Source: JBBDXA01 sp040902585 (GTDB taxonomy: Bacteria; Planctomycetota; Phycisphaerae; Phycisphaerales; Phycisphaeraceae). From it: DNA of 17,330 bases. Shown here one piece after another: positions 6,980-14,472 of the stretch. Within the stretch, counting starts at the first letter, position 1; each line of letters opens with the position of its first letter. The stretch spans positions 1 to 17,330 of the forward strand of contig JBBDXA010000198.1 of NCBI GenBank assembly GCA_040902585.1, read 5' to 3'. The notes below the pieces were generated by a model, which worked only from the letters and a program-made list of their open reading frames with translations, had not been told where the DNA came from and did no database searches. Position numbers and translations under genes: made by a program.

Positions 6980-7114
6980 GGGTGTACGACGGGGCAAAGG
7001 CGCGTTACATTATGACGCGTAAAATTACCTGGAGTAGTTGCCGGAATAGCAGCATGAGAGTGGTCGCGCGTGGCGGCCAGTCATCGTGAGGCGAGGTTCG
7101 GCCGGAGTCATACC

Positions 7115-7744
7115 ATGCGTTTCATCATCGCACTCATGATCGGCGGAGCGGTCCTCCTTTACTTCGGCGTGCAGGAGATGCGCCTGTCGTCCGCCGCCAA
7201 GGCCGAGCCGCAGACCATCACCTGCGACAACCTGGCCAAGAACGGTCCCGGCGATAATGCCCACATCGTTCTCAGCGATTTCATCCTGTTGGCTGAAGGC
7301 GGCGTCTATGAGGCCAAGAGTGGTTCCGACACGAATTGGATCACATTCTGGGCACCACTCGTGCCTTACGGCGGTGAGTTTCACCAAGAGGTGATGAAGA
7401 AATTTGACGCTGCCGGAAAGCTGACTGGGGAGATGCCTCACCCCAAGAGCATTGATGTTATCTTCAAGACCAAGTCCGTGAAAAATGAAGCGGCGCTCGC
7501 AGTTGTCAGCCAGCAGGACACGCTTGCCGGCATGGTCGTCAACAAGATCGATACGCTCGGTTCCGAAGAGAAGAAACTCCTCGCCAGCAGCTACCCCGGC
7601 ATCGACTTCGACAAATGCTGGATCATCGAGCATGGCCGAAAGCCCGCCGGCATGGGCAAGATCGCCGGCTTCCTCGGCGGCGGCGCGGGCCTGATCCTGC
7701 TGCCCGGCATCTACCTGATCACTCGCAAGAACTCGGGGGCGTAA
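7115..7744 (+). CDS. Two-TM membrane protein of unknown function
   Basis: The 209-aa product has an N-terminal membrane helix (about residues 2-22) and a C-terminal one (about 183-203, GFLGGGAGLILLPGIYLIT). Between them is a ~160-residue domain that begins ITCDNLAKNGPGDNAHIVLSDFILL and contains ITFWAPLVPYGG and a lysine-rich DVIFKTKSVKNE strand. With one helix at each end, the middle domain probably lies in the periplasm. I recognise no domain. GGAG sits 7 nt before the ATG. It is the first of four closely spaced genes, 27 nt before the pseudo-receiver. Confidence 0.7.
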   Translation: MRFIIALMIGGAVLLYFGVQEMRLSSAAKAEPQTITCDNLAKNGPGDNAHIVLSDFILLAEGGVYEAKSGSDTNWITFWAPLVPYGGEFHQEVMKKFDAAGKLTGEMPHPKSIDVIFKTKSVKNEAALAVVSQQDTLAGMVVNKIDTLGSEEKKLLASSYPGIDFDKCWIIEHGRKPAGMGKIAGFLGGGAGLILLPGIYLITRKNSGA

Positions 7745-7771
7745 AAGCCGCCCGCTGATTGTCCGTTATCG

Positions 7772-8185
7772 ATGTCTGAACAACCCACTATCGCGATCGT
7801 CGGCCACTGCGGGGCGGATGCGTATTCGCTCTCGCACCTTGCCCGGCGAGTCGCGCCGCAGGCCAATATCGTCGTCATCAGCGACGAAGCCTCCCTCGCT
7901 GCCCACCGCCACGCGCGGGCTCTGTGGTTCGTCAACCGCGTGCTCGATGGCGCGTTCGCTCCCGGCAGCGGCATCGATCTGATCCGCCGGCATGCGGGCA
8001 CAGGGAAGGCGACGATGGCGCTGATCTCCAACTATGCCGATGCCCAGCAGCAGGCCGTCGTCGCCGGCGCAGTCCCGGGCTTCGGCAAGAGTGAGATCGG
8101 CTCTCCTCGCGCCGTCGAACTGCTGCGCTCATTCATCGATCGACACGCGACAAGCGATGCCACGCAGGCCCTCACCGGAGATTGA
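7772..8185 (+). CDS. Probable pseudo-receiver (REC-like) domain protein
   Basis: The 137-aa protein has alternating beta/alpha segments in the order of a response-regulator receiver: TIAIVGH (b1), ANIVVISDE (b2), ALWFVNRVLDG (b3), IDLIRRHA, TMALISNYAD (b4) and VPGFGKSEIG (b5). Asn55 stands where receivers have the phosphorylated Asp, and the b1 acidic pair is missing. Ser86 and Lys106 match the conserved Ser/Thr and Lys. If correct, it keeps the fold but cannot be phosphorylated in the usual way. No output domain is attached. The ATG has no clear Shine-Dalgarno sequence. Its stop is 4 nt before the methyltransferase start. The family call is by pattern, not by search. Confidence 0.55.
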   Translation: MSEQPTIAIVGHCGADAYSLSHLARRVAPQANIVVISDEASLAAHRHARALWFVNRVLDGAFAPGSGIDLIRRHAGTGKATMALISNYADAQQQAVVAGAVPGFGKSEIGSPRAVELLRSFIDRHATSDATQALTGD

Positions 8186-8189
8186 TTCC

Positions 8190-9032
8190 ATGTCGAAGCT
8201 GCACCTTGCCGTTCTCGCGCTGCTCTTTTCGTTCGCGTGCCCGTGCACCTTCGCCGTCGACGACGCGCCGACAGCGAAGGACGATCCCAAGGCCGCCAAG
8301 GCTGATGAGAAGGAGGAATCGGACGACGAGATTCCGCCGGGGCTGACGCATTACATGGGCCGGGAGATCGCCCAGACGATGCACTTCGCCGGCGCGCCCT
8401 GGCTGACGCGCGAGTCGCGCGAGCGCGAGGAAGATTGCACCACGATGCTCAAGATGCTCAAGCTCAAGGCGGGCATGAACGTGTGCGATCTGGGTGCGGG
8501 CAACGGCTTTTACACGCTGCCGATGGCCAAGGCGGTCTTGCCCGAGGGCAAGGTGTACGCGGTGGAGATTCAGCGGGAGATGCTGCGGTTCTTGAAGAAG
8601 CGGGCCGATGCCGCGAAGGTGGAGAACATCGAGTACGTTCTGGGCTCGCTGATCGATCCCAAGCTCCCCGACAATTCGCAGGACATCATTCTGCTGGTGG
8701 ATGTGTATCACGAGTTCTCGCATCCCGAGCACATGCTCAAGGCCATTCGTAAAGCGCTGAAGCCTGATGGCAGGCTGGTGCTCGTGGAGTTCCGCGCCGA
8801 AGATCCGAAGGTGCCCATCAAGCCGCTGCACAAGATGAGCAAGAAACAGGTGAACGCGGAACTCACCGCCAACGGCTTCAAGCTCGCCGAGGAGTTCGAC
8901 AAGCTCCCCTGGCAGCACATGATGTTCTTCCAGCGCGATGAGGGCGACAAGAAGGACGACGCCAAGAAAGACGCCAAGAAAGATGCGAAGAAAGATGCGA
9001 AGACCGACGCGAAGACCGAAGAAGAGAAGTAA
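8190..9032 (+). CDS. Exported class I SAM-dependent methyltransferase
   Basis: The 280-aa product starts with a hydrophobic signal peptide ending near TFA|VD (residue ~23). An acidic/lysine linker follows. Residues ~75-245 are a Rossmann methyltransferase: motif I VCDLGAGNGFY (98-108), YAVEIQREML after strand 2, DIILLVDVYHEFSH as motif IV, and GRLVLVEFRAED. The last ~28 residues repeat K-K-D-A, encoded by a 12-bp tandem repeat. An exported SAM enzyme is odd because SAM is not expected in the periplasm, though signal-bearing homologues are seen in this phylum. I chose the ATG at 8190 for GGAG 9 nt upstream and the signal peptide. The gene overlaps nothing but sits 4 and 6 nt from its neighbours, so it is operonic. 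Confidence 0.8.
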   Translation: MSKLHLAVLALLFSFACPCTFAVDDAPTAKDDPKAAKADEKEESDDEIPPGLTHYMGREIAQTMHFAGAPWLTRESREREEDCTTMLKMLKLKAGMNVCDLGAGNGFYTLPMAKAVLPEGKVYAVEIQREMLRFLKKRADAAKVENIEYVLGSLIDPKLPDNSQDIILLVDVYHEFSHPEHMLKAIRKALKPDGRLVLVEFRAEDPKVPIKPLHKMSKKQVNAELTANGFKLAEEFDKLPWQHMMFFQRDEGDKKDDAKKDAKKDAKKDAKTDAKTEEEK

Positions 9033-9038
9033 ACGCCC

Positions 9039-10340
9039 ATGACTCCACCCGCCTCCCGCCGCTTGCGTCCTCTTTCCACCTTGCGCCTTCGGACCGTTTG
9101 CGCCTTCGCGCTCGCGCTCCTTTCCCTTTCACCCTCGCTCGCGCCCACCGCACCCGCGCTCGCCGAGGACTGGCCCCAGTTCCTCGGGCCTTCACGCGAT
9201 GGCATCTATCGCGGCGACACCAAGCTCGCTTCCCAATGGCCCCGCACAGGGCCCGCCGTCGTCTGGAAGAAGAAGGTCGGCGAAGGCTTCGCTGCGCCTG
9301 TCGTCGTCGATGGCAAAGTCATTCTCTATCACCGCGTGCTTGATCGCGAAGTGGTGGACTGCCTCGACGCGGCGACGGGCGAAGTGAAATGGTCGCACAG
9401 CGATGCGACCGATTACACCGATGACATGCGCAAAGGCAACGGCCCGCGCGCCACGCCTGCCGTCGCTGATGGCCGCATCATCCTGCACAACCCCGATGGC
9501 ATTCTGCAAGCCGTTGACTTCACCAGCGGCAAGACGATCTGGAAAGTAGACACCGTCAAACAGTTCCGTTCGACTTCAGGCTTTTTCGGCCGAGCCTGTT
9601 CACCGCTCATTGAAGACAGCCGCGTGCTGCTGAACATCGGCGGGCCGCAGGCCGGCATCGGTGCCTTCGACGCGAAGACCGGCGAGCTGCTCTGGAAAGC
9701 CACCGGCGATGAAGCGGGCTACGCCTCACCCGCCTGCGCGACCGTCGGCGACAAACGCATCGCCTTCTTCTTCACCCGCGCCGGCCTCGTCGCCGCGGAT
9801 CCGAAGACCGGCGAAGTTCAGTTCCAGCAGCGCTGGCGTTCCAGGCAACACGCCTCGGTCAACGCCGCGACGCCGCTGATTGTGGGCGATCTTGTCGTGC
9901 TTTCCTCTTCCTATCAGACCGGGGCGACTGTGCTCGACCTGAGCGGCAAGGCTCCGCGCGAAGTCTGGGCCGGCGATGACATTCTCTCCAGCCAGTATGT
10001 CAACGTCGTGCATCACGATGGCTTTCTTTACGGCTTCGATGGGCGCAACGATTTCGGCGACACGCGCCTGCGCTGCGTGGACTTGAAGACCGGCAAGGTG
10101 CAGTGGACGCAGGACAAGCTGGCGGCCGGCCCCATCGTGCTCGCGGACGGCAAGCTGTTCATCACGCTCGAAGGCGGAGAACTGCTGATGGTCGAGGCTT
10201 CGCCGAAAGCATTCAACGAACTCGGCCGCGCCGCGATCCACAACGGCCCGGTGCGGGCGTATGCTTCGCTCGCCGACGGCTTCCTGTTCGTGCGTGATGA
10301 AGACACGCTGGTGTGCGTCGACCTGCGCCCCGGAAAATGA
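9039..10340 (+). CDS. Secreted PQQ-type beta-propeller repeat protein
   Basis: The 433-aa product has a long Arg-rich n-region, then a signal peptide ending near ALA|ED (residue 42). EDWPQFLGPSRDG follows directly, the usual opening of PQQ-like beta-propellers in planctomycetes. Blades carry repeats of the form xxDAATGEVKWS, DFTSGKTIWK, DAKTGELLWK, DPKTGEVQF and DLKTGKVQWT. These proteins resemble BamB and quinoprotein dehydrogenases in fold, but I see no catalytic PQQ site, so a scaffold or binding role is more likely than a dehydrogenase. It begins 6 nt after the methyltransferase stop and ends 13 nt before the convergent NIPSNAP gene. Confidence 0.85.
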   Translation: MTPPASRRLRPLSTLRLRTVCAFALALLSLSPSLAPTAPALAEDWPQFLGPSRDGIYRGDTKLASQWPRTGPAVVWKKKVGEGFAAPVVVDGKVILYHRVLDREVVDCLDAATGEVKWSHSDATDYTDDMRKGNGPRATPAVADGRIILHNPDGILQAVDFTSGKTIWKVDTVKQFRSTSGFFGRACSPLIEDSRVLLNIGGPQAGIGAFDAKTGELLWKATGDEAGYASPACATVGDKRIAFFFTRAGLVAADPKTGEVQFQQRWRSRQHASVNAATPLIVGDLVVLSSSYQTGATVLDLSGKAPREVWAGDDILSSQYVNVVHHDGFLYGFDGRNDFGDTRLRCVDLKTGKVQWTQDKLAAGPIVLADGKLFITLEGGELLMVEASPKAFNELGRAAIHNGPVRAYASLADGFLFVRDEDTLVCVDLRPGK

Positions 10341-10353
10341 CCACTCGATCCAA

Positions 10354-10794
10354 TCACTTGATCGGCGAATAGTCCGTCGGGGCCAGGAACTGCGAGATCA
10401 CCTTCTTCACGATCACACCGTCCTTGTGCGAATCGGCATACGCCTTCTTCCAGTCCGGATCGTTCTTGAACGCGTCCCACGATTTATCGCGCGACGCGCG
10501 GTCGGGGTAGGCGAGGATGTAGACCAGCGTGTTCTTCGCCTCATCGCCTTCGGTCGGCGTCCAGTAGCCGACGAGGTCGATCCCGTGCTTCACGAAGAGC
10601 TTGTTGGTGTGATCGCGAAAGCGGGCGTGCAGGGCGTCGAGCTTGCCGTCGTTGGCGATGTAGGTGCGCATCTCGAATAAGCGTTCTTTCGCCTTCTCCG
10701 CAGCGACGGCCGGCCGCATCGCCAGCGTGGCGAGGCAAGAAATGAGGGCGACAGCAACGATCAGGACCACAGTCGAAGGACACAGGCGTTTCAT
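10354..10794 (-). CDS. Exported NIPSNAP-family protein
   Basis: The 146-aa product has an N-terminal signal (first ~31 residues). The segment ALISC at residues 16-20 fits a lipobox (L-I-S-C), so it may be a lipoprotein anchored by Cys20. The rest is a NIPSNAP domain: RLFEMRTYIANDGKLDALHARFRDHT, LFVKHGIDLVGYWTP, NTLVYILAYPDRASRDKSWDAFKNDPDWKKAY. NIPSNAP domains are dimeric alpha/beta-barrel ferredoxin-like folds of unsettled biochemical role and are common as secreted proteins in planctomycetes. The ATG at 10794 is preferred over a longer frame because GGAG lies 5 nt upstream and the signal starts there. Confidence 0.85.
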   Translation of the reverse strand: MKRLCPSTVVLIVAVALISCLATLAMRPAVAAEKAKERLFEMRTYIANDGKLDALHARFRDHTNKLFVKHGIDLVGYWTPTEGDEAKNTLVYILAYPDRASRDKSWDAFKNDPDWKKAYADSHKDGVIVKKVISQFLAPTDYSPIK

Positions 10795-10902
10795 GACATC
10801 TCCGGGTAAGGCGTGAACTCTCGAATCAGGCGTTGAACCAGACATGATGAATTGGATCGCCGGGCAGGGCAAGTAACATAGGGAAGGTGATTTCAATTCT
10901 GA

Positions 10903-11034
10903 GATCAAACGCAGAGGCGCAGAGGCGCGGAGGCGCGGAGGGGCAGTGAGGTTGGAAGGAGTTGGGAGTGCGAATGGATTCAACCAATGTTTCTCCGCGT
11001 TCTCTACAGTCTCTGCGCCTCCGCGTTGTGAATC
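10903..11034. repeat. Octamer-based inverted repeat
   Basis: Four octamers (two CGCAGAGG, then two CGCGGAGG; 10910-10941) form the left arm. The right arm (about 10992-11034) holds the complementary CTCCGCG and CTCTGCGCCTCCGCG. The outer ends also match in inverted order (GATC.AA versus TT.TGAATC). About 50 nt lie between the arms. It occupies the gap between the divergent NIPSNAP and FG-GAP genes, ending 38 nt before the latter's start. The match is good at the outer ~16 bp (one mismatch) and poorer inside. Confidence 0.7.
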
Positions 11035-11072
11035 GGTAAACCTTCATGCATTGCTCAGTCGGGAGAAACCTG

Positions 11073-12308
11073 ATGATCGCAGACCATTCTCGTCGCATGT
11101 TTGTTGGCGGAGCCGTTGTCCTGTTCGCGCTGGGCGTGGCGGCTCTGCCTGTTCTTTCCGCCGACGCGCCCTGGAAGCGGCACGCGATCGACAACAGCTC
11201 GCGCGGCGCCGACGGCGTCCGCCTCGCCGATGCCAACGGTGACGGCCTGCTCGACATCACCACTGGCTGGGAAGAGGGCGGCGTTATCCGCGTCTACCTC
11301 AACCCCGGCCCCGCGAAGGCGAAGGAGAAGTGGCCGCGCGTGACCGTGGGCGAAGTGAAATCACCCGAGGATGCGGTCTTCGTCGATCTCGATGGCGACG
11401 GCGCGATGGATGTCATCTCAAGCTGCGAAGGCAACACGAAGATGATGTATGTGCATTGGGCCCCGAAGGAAAAGGCGAAGTATCTGGATGCGAAGGCGTG
11501 GACAACAGAGCCGATCCCCGCGACGCAGGGGCAGATGTGGATGTACTGTTTGCCGATGCAGGTCGATGGGAAGGGCGGCATCGATCTCATCGTGAGTTCC
11601 AAGGGCGGCAATGCCTGCGTCGGCTGGCTTGAGGCACCTGAAAACCCGCGCGATCTGAAGGCGTGGAAACTGCACCGCATCCGCGACGCCGGCTGGATCA
11701 TGTCGCTCATCGCCACGGATATGGATGGTGATGGCGAAGATGACATTCTCTTCTCCGATCGCAAAGGCAAAGCGAGCGGTGTGTACTGGCTGAAGCTGAA
11801 GGACCGCGCGAAGGCGACGCAGGCGAGCGCATGGAAGGAGCACACGATCGGCGCGGTGGGCAAGGAGGTGATGTTCATCGCCCGGGACGGATTTCTGTCG
11901 AAGGACAAGCTGGAGGTGGTGGCGGTGACGAAGCCCAACGTGGCGCATTGCTTTCAAGCTGCTGGCGGCGCGGATGGTCACTGGCAGGAAACGAAGATCG
12001 AGTGCGAGACGAAACGGTTCGGCAACGTGAAGGCTGTGCGCGCTGCGGACCTGACTGGCAGCGGACAGGCACAACTCATCATGACCTGCGAAGGCGCGGA
12101 GCGCGAGAAGTCCGGCGTGTATCTCGTCATCCCACCTCGCCCCTTCGCGGATGAACCGTATCGCTTCATCGACATCGCCGGCCCCGAAGGCGTGAAGTAT
12201 GACCGCATCGAACTGATCGACCTCGACGGCGACGGCGACCTGGACATCCTCACCTGCGAAGAACGCGATAACCTCGGCGTGATCTGGTACGAGAATCCGG
12301 GGAAGTGA
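11073..12308 (+). CDS. Secreted FG-GAP/VCBS repeat protein
   Basis: The 411-aa product has a signal peptide (RRMFVGGAVVLFALGVAALPVLSADA). It carries several FG-GAP/VCBS-like repeats, each with a Dx[DN]GDG calcium loop: DANGDGLLD at residue 53, DLDGDGAMD at 105, DMDGDGEDD at 216 and DLDGDGDLD at 383. These form a beta-propeller of the integrin-alpha type that binds Ca2+ and often mediates surface contacts. It ends DNLGVIWYENPGK, typical of planctomycete members. The ATG at 11073 has GGGAG 7 nt upstream; an earlier in-frame ATG at 11046 has none and would put nine extra residues before the signal. Confidence 0.85.
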   Translation: MIADHSRRMFVGGAVVLFALGVAALPVLSADAPWKRHAIDNSSRGADGVRLADANGDGLLDITTGWEEGGVIRVYLNPGPAKAKEKWPRVTVGEVKSPEDAVFVDLDGDGAMDVISSCEGNTKMMYVHWAPKEKAKYLDAKAWTTEPIPATQGQMWMYCLPMQVDGKGGIDLIVSSKGGNACVGWLEAPENPRDLKAWKLHRIRDAGWIMSLIATDMDGDGEDDILFSDRKGKASGVYWLKLKDRAKATQASAWKEHTIGAVGKEVMFIARDGFLSKDKLEVVAVTKPNVAHCFQAAGGADGHWQETKIECETKRFGNVKAVRAADLTGSGQAQLIMTCEGAEREKSGVYLVIPPRPFADEPYRFIDIAGPEGVKYDRIELIDLDGDGDLDILTCEERDNLGVIWYENPGK

Positions 12309-12385
12309 AACCACAGATGAACACAGATGGACACAGATGGGAAATGCTCAATACCATCTGTGCTTATCTGTGTTGATCTGTGGTT
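12309..12385. repeat. Decamer-based inverted repeat (ACACAGATGG family)
   Basis: Two 32-bp arms (12309-12340 and 12354-12385) match at 28 of 32 positions in inverted order around a 13-nt spacer. Each arm is three tandem ~10-bp units of the ACACAGAT type, starting AACCACAGAT and ending ATCTGTGGTT. It begins directly after the FG-GAP stop codon and ends 12 nt before the GGAG ribosome site of the epimerase gene. It could fold into a long hairpin in the transcript. Confidence 0.85.
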
Positions 12386-12405
12386 AACTCTGTCTTGGAG
12401 TGTTT

Positions 12406-13389
12406 ATGAATAGGATACTTATCACCGGCGCGACGGGTAAGGTCGGCCAACATTTTCTGGATCGCTTCTTCGCCGATGAGAAGTACGCCGGCTGGACCGC
12501 GCGGGCGTTGTGTCACAACCGCAGGCTCGACGCGCGCGATCGGCTCGAAGTCGTCAGCGGATCGATCTCGGATCGCAGTGCCGTGCATGCCGCGATGGAA
12601 GGCGTGACGCATGTGCTGCATCTGGCGACGTGCAAGGAAACGCCCGAGGCGATCATGGATGTGGCCGTGAAGGGCATGTTCTGGCTGCTGGAGGAATCGC
12701 GCGAGAGCGAGACGTTCAAACAGTTCATCCTCATCGGCGGTGATGCGGCGATGGGGCACTTTTTCTATCCGCACCCCGTGCCCATCACCGAAGCGCAGAA
12801 ACACTCGGCCTACCCCGGCTGCTACGCGCTCTCCAAAGTCCTCGAGGAAGTCCTGCTCGAACAGTACTACATCCAATACAACTTCAGCGGCTGCTGCCTG
12901 ATGGCGCCGTGGATCATGGAGAAGGACGACTTCAAGTTCACGCTAAGCTTCGGCGAGGATGTCTTCGGCGGCCCGCGCTGGCGCGATCTCGTCGGCGCGG
13001 CGAAAGCGGATGAGTATGTCAAGGCGGGAACGGTGCCGGTGCTTTGTGATAACGAAGGCCACGCGATCACGCGCGGCTTTGTGCATGTCGATGATTTATG
13101 TGATGCGATCCTGGCGGCGCTGGATCACCCGAAGGCGAGGCAGCAGAAGTTCAACATCTGTCTCGATGAGCCTGTCGATTATCGCAGTGTCGCGGAGCAC
13201 TTGAAGGCCACGCGAGGTTTGGAGAGCGTGGACATCCGCACGCCGTTCGTTTCGACCTGGCTCGACAACGCGAAGGCGAAATTTCTGTTGGGCTGGCGTC
13301 CGAAGTATGACCTGAAGCGGTTGATCGATGAGGCGTACAAATTCAAGCGCGCGGAGAACGATCCGCGGAAGGTGTGGTATCCGGGGTAG
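12406..13389 (+). CDS. NAD(P)-dependent epimerase/dehydratase (extended SDR)
   Basis: The 327-aa product is an extended short-chain dehydrogenase. The N-terminus has the glycine-rich dinucleotide motif ITGATGKVG (residues ~5-13). The catalytic pair is Y140-x-x-x-K144 in CYALSKVLEE. A C-terminal region contains RGFVHVDDLCDAILAAL and LGWRPKYDLKRLIDEAY, typical for nucleotide-sugar epimerases and dehydratases. No signal peptide is present, so it is cytoplasmic. Substrate is not predictable. The ATG at 12406 has GGAG 5 nt upstream; the GTG two codons earlier overlaps that site and is unlikely. It ends on the first base pair of the nonamer hairpin. Confidence 0.85.
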   Translation: MNRILITGATGKVGQHFLDRFFADEKYAGWTARALCHNRRLDARDRLEVVSGSISDRSAVHAAMEGVTHVLHLATCKETPEAIMDVAVKGMFWLLEESRESETFKQFILIGGDAAMGHFFYPHPVPITEAQKHSAYPGCYALSKVLEEVLLEQYYIQYNFSGCCLMAPWIMEKDDFKFTLSFGEDVFGGPRWRDLVGAAKADEYVKAGTVPVLCDNEGHAITRGFVHVDDLCDAILAALDHPKARQQKFNICLDEPVDYRSVAEHLKATRGLESVDIRTPFVSTWLDNAKAKFLLGWRPKYDLKRLIDEAYKFKRAENDPRKVWYPG

Positions 13390-13480
13390 GAAGTGACGGA
13401 GTGACAAAGTGACGAAGTGACGAAGTTAAAAGCAAAGAGACTTACTCCGTCACTTCGTTACTTCGTCACTTCGTCACTTC
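13390..13480. repeat. Nonamer-based inverted repeat (GAAGTGACG) between convergent genes
   Basis: The 37-bp arms (13390-13426 and 13444-13480) match at 33 of 37 positions in inverted order. Each is about four copies of a GAAGTGACG-like 9-mer. The spacer is 17 nt. The left arm starts one base after the epimerase stop; the right arm covers the stop codon (13474-13476) of the opposing sialidase-like gene. A hairpin between convergent genes would suit two-way transcription termination, but there is no clean U-tract. Confidence 0.88.
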
Positions 13481-14472
13481 CCCACTTTGACTTTCGCCAG
13501 ATAAATGCTCGTCTTCTTTTCGTGCGACGAGTAGTAGCTGATCCAGAGTTGATCGTCGTGCCAGACGAGGCCGGCGTAGCTGGTGTCGCCGCCGGAGGGG
13601 AGTTTCAACAGTTCGGTGAGTTTGCCGGTGTCGGCGTCGATGTGACACACGCTGGTGCGCACGGGTTTGTCGTAGAGTCGAACGACCGCGAGCAGGCGGC
13701 CATCCGGCAGTTCGATCATGTGCGGTCCGCCGAGGCGTGTGCCCGTGCTCTTCCATGTCCACTGCGTGTAGGGCGGCTTCGCGGAGCCGAGCAGGCCCAG
13801 GTCCGGATCGCGCCGGAGCAGGCACAGCGCGGTGCCATCCTTGCGGAAGAGGATGGAGGTCTCGTTGGGATAACCTTCGATCTTCAGATCATCGACGAGC
13901 GCTGCGTACGCGCGGCCATCCTGCGATGAATAGAGTCGAACGAACTGCGGCTTCACCGTGGAATAGCCGATGCCATACGCCTGCTTCTCATGCCACGTGA
14001 CGCGCCAGAGCCAGAGGTTGGCATCGCCGATGTCCACCGCTTCGCTCCAGGACTTGCCGTCGTCACTGAACCACGCCTTGGACTGGTGCTTCACCGGCCC
14101 CTTGTGCATCGCCCCCGCGCCGGTCAGCATCAGGCGGCCATCCGGCGTGACGCTGATCTTCGCATCGCGCAGGTCGGCATCGCTCGCCTGGATCAGGGCG
14201 GCGCTGGTCCACGTGTCACCATCCTTCGATTGAATCACCCGCAGCGCACCATCGGGCGAAACGTGGGCCTTGCCTTCGCGGAAGACGCAGAACCACTGGT
14301 CCTTGAAGCGCACCAGATCGGTGAAGGCATTGTGCGGGGCGGCGTCCCAGATCTTGCGGGAGTCGAGGAGGGTGGCGCGCGGCTCATCGGCTGCCAGCGC
14401 GGCGGTGACGGGGATGAGCGCCAGGGCGGCGATGAGAATCATCATTCTGTGCGTCGTGGTGATCTGGTTCAT
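13474..14472 (-). CDS. Secreted BNR/sialidase-like protein
   Basis: The 332-aa product (from the ATG at 14472) has a signal peptide containing MMILIAALALIPVTAALAA. The body is a beta-propeller with Asp-box-type repeats, S-x-D-G-x-x-[WY]: SKDGDTW, SDDGKSW and SSQDGRAY. It fits the sialidase/neuraminidase superfamily or exo-alpha-sialidase-like proteins, which may cleave sialic acids or other sugars outside the cell. I cannot confirm the full catalytic Arg triad. The ATG overlaps the toxin gene's TGA as ATGA, so it is translationally coupled; an ATG at 14487 would extend it five residues inside vapC. Its last codons lie in the nonamer hairpin. Confidence 0.75.
   Translation of the reverse strand: MNQITTTHRMMILIAALALIPVTAALAADEPRATLLDSRKIWDAAPHNAFTDLVRFKDQWFCVFREGKAHVSPDGALRVIQSKDGDTWTSAALIQASDADLRDAKISVTPDGRLMLTGAGAMHKGPVKHQSKAWFSDDGKSWSEAVDIGDANLWLWRVTWHEKQAYGIGYSTVKPQFVRLYSSQDGRAYAALVDDLKIEGYPNETSILFRKDGTALCLLRRDPDLGLLGSAKPPYTQWTWKSTGTRLGGPHMIELPDGRLLAVVRLYDKPVRTSVCHIDADTGKLTELLKLPSGGDTSYAGLVWHDDQLWISYYSSHEKKTSIYLAKVKVGK

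Noticed and set aside
6980..7114. AT-rich patch near 7008-7030 considered as a promoter
   Set aside because: No -35/-10 pair with workable spacing could be found.
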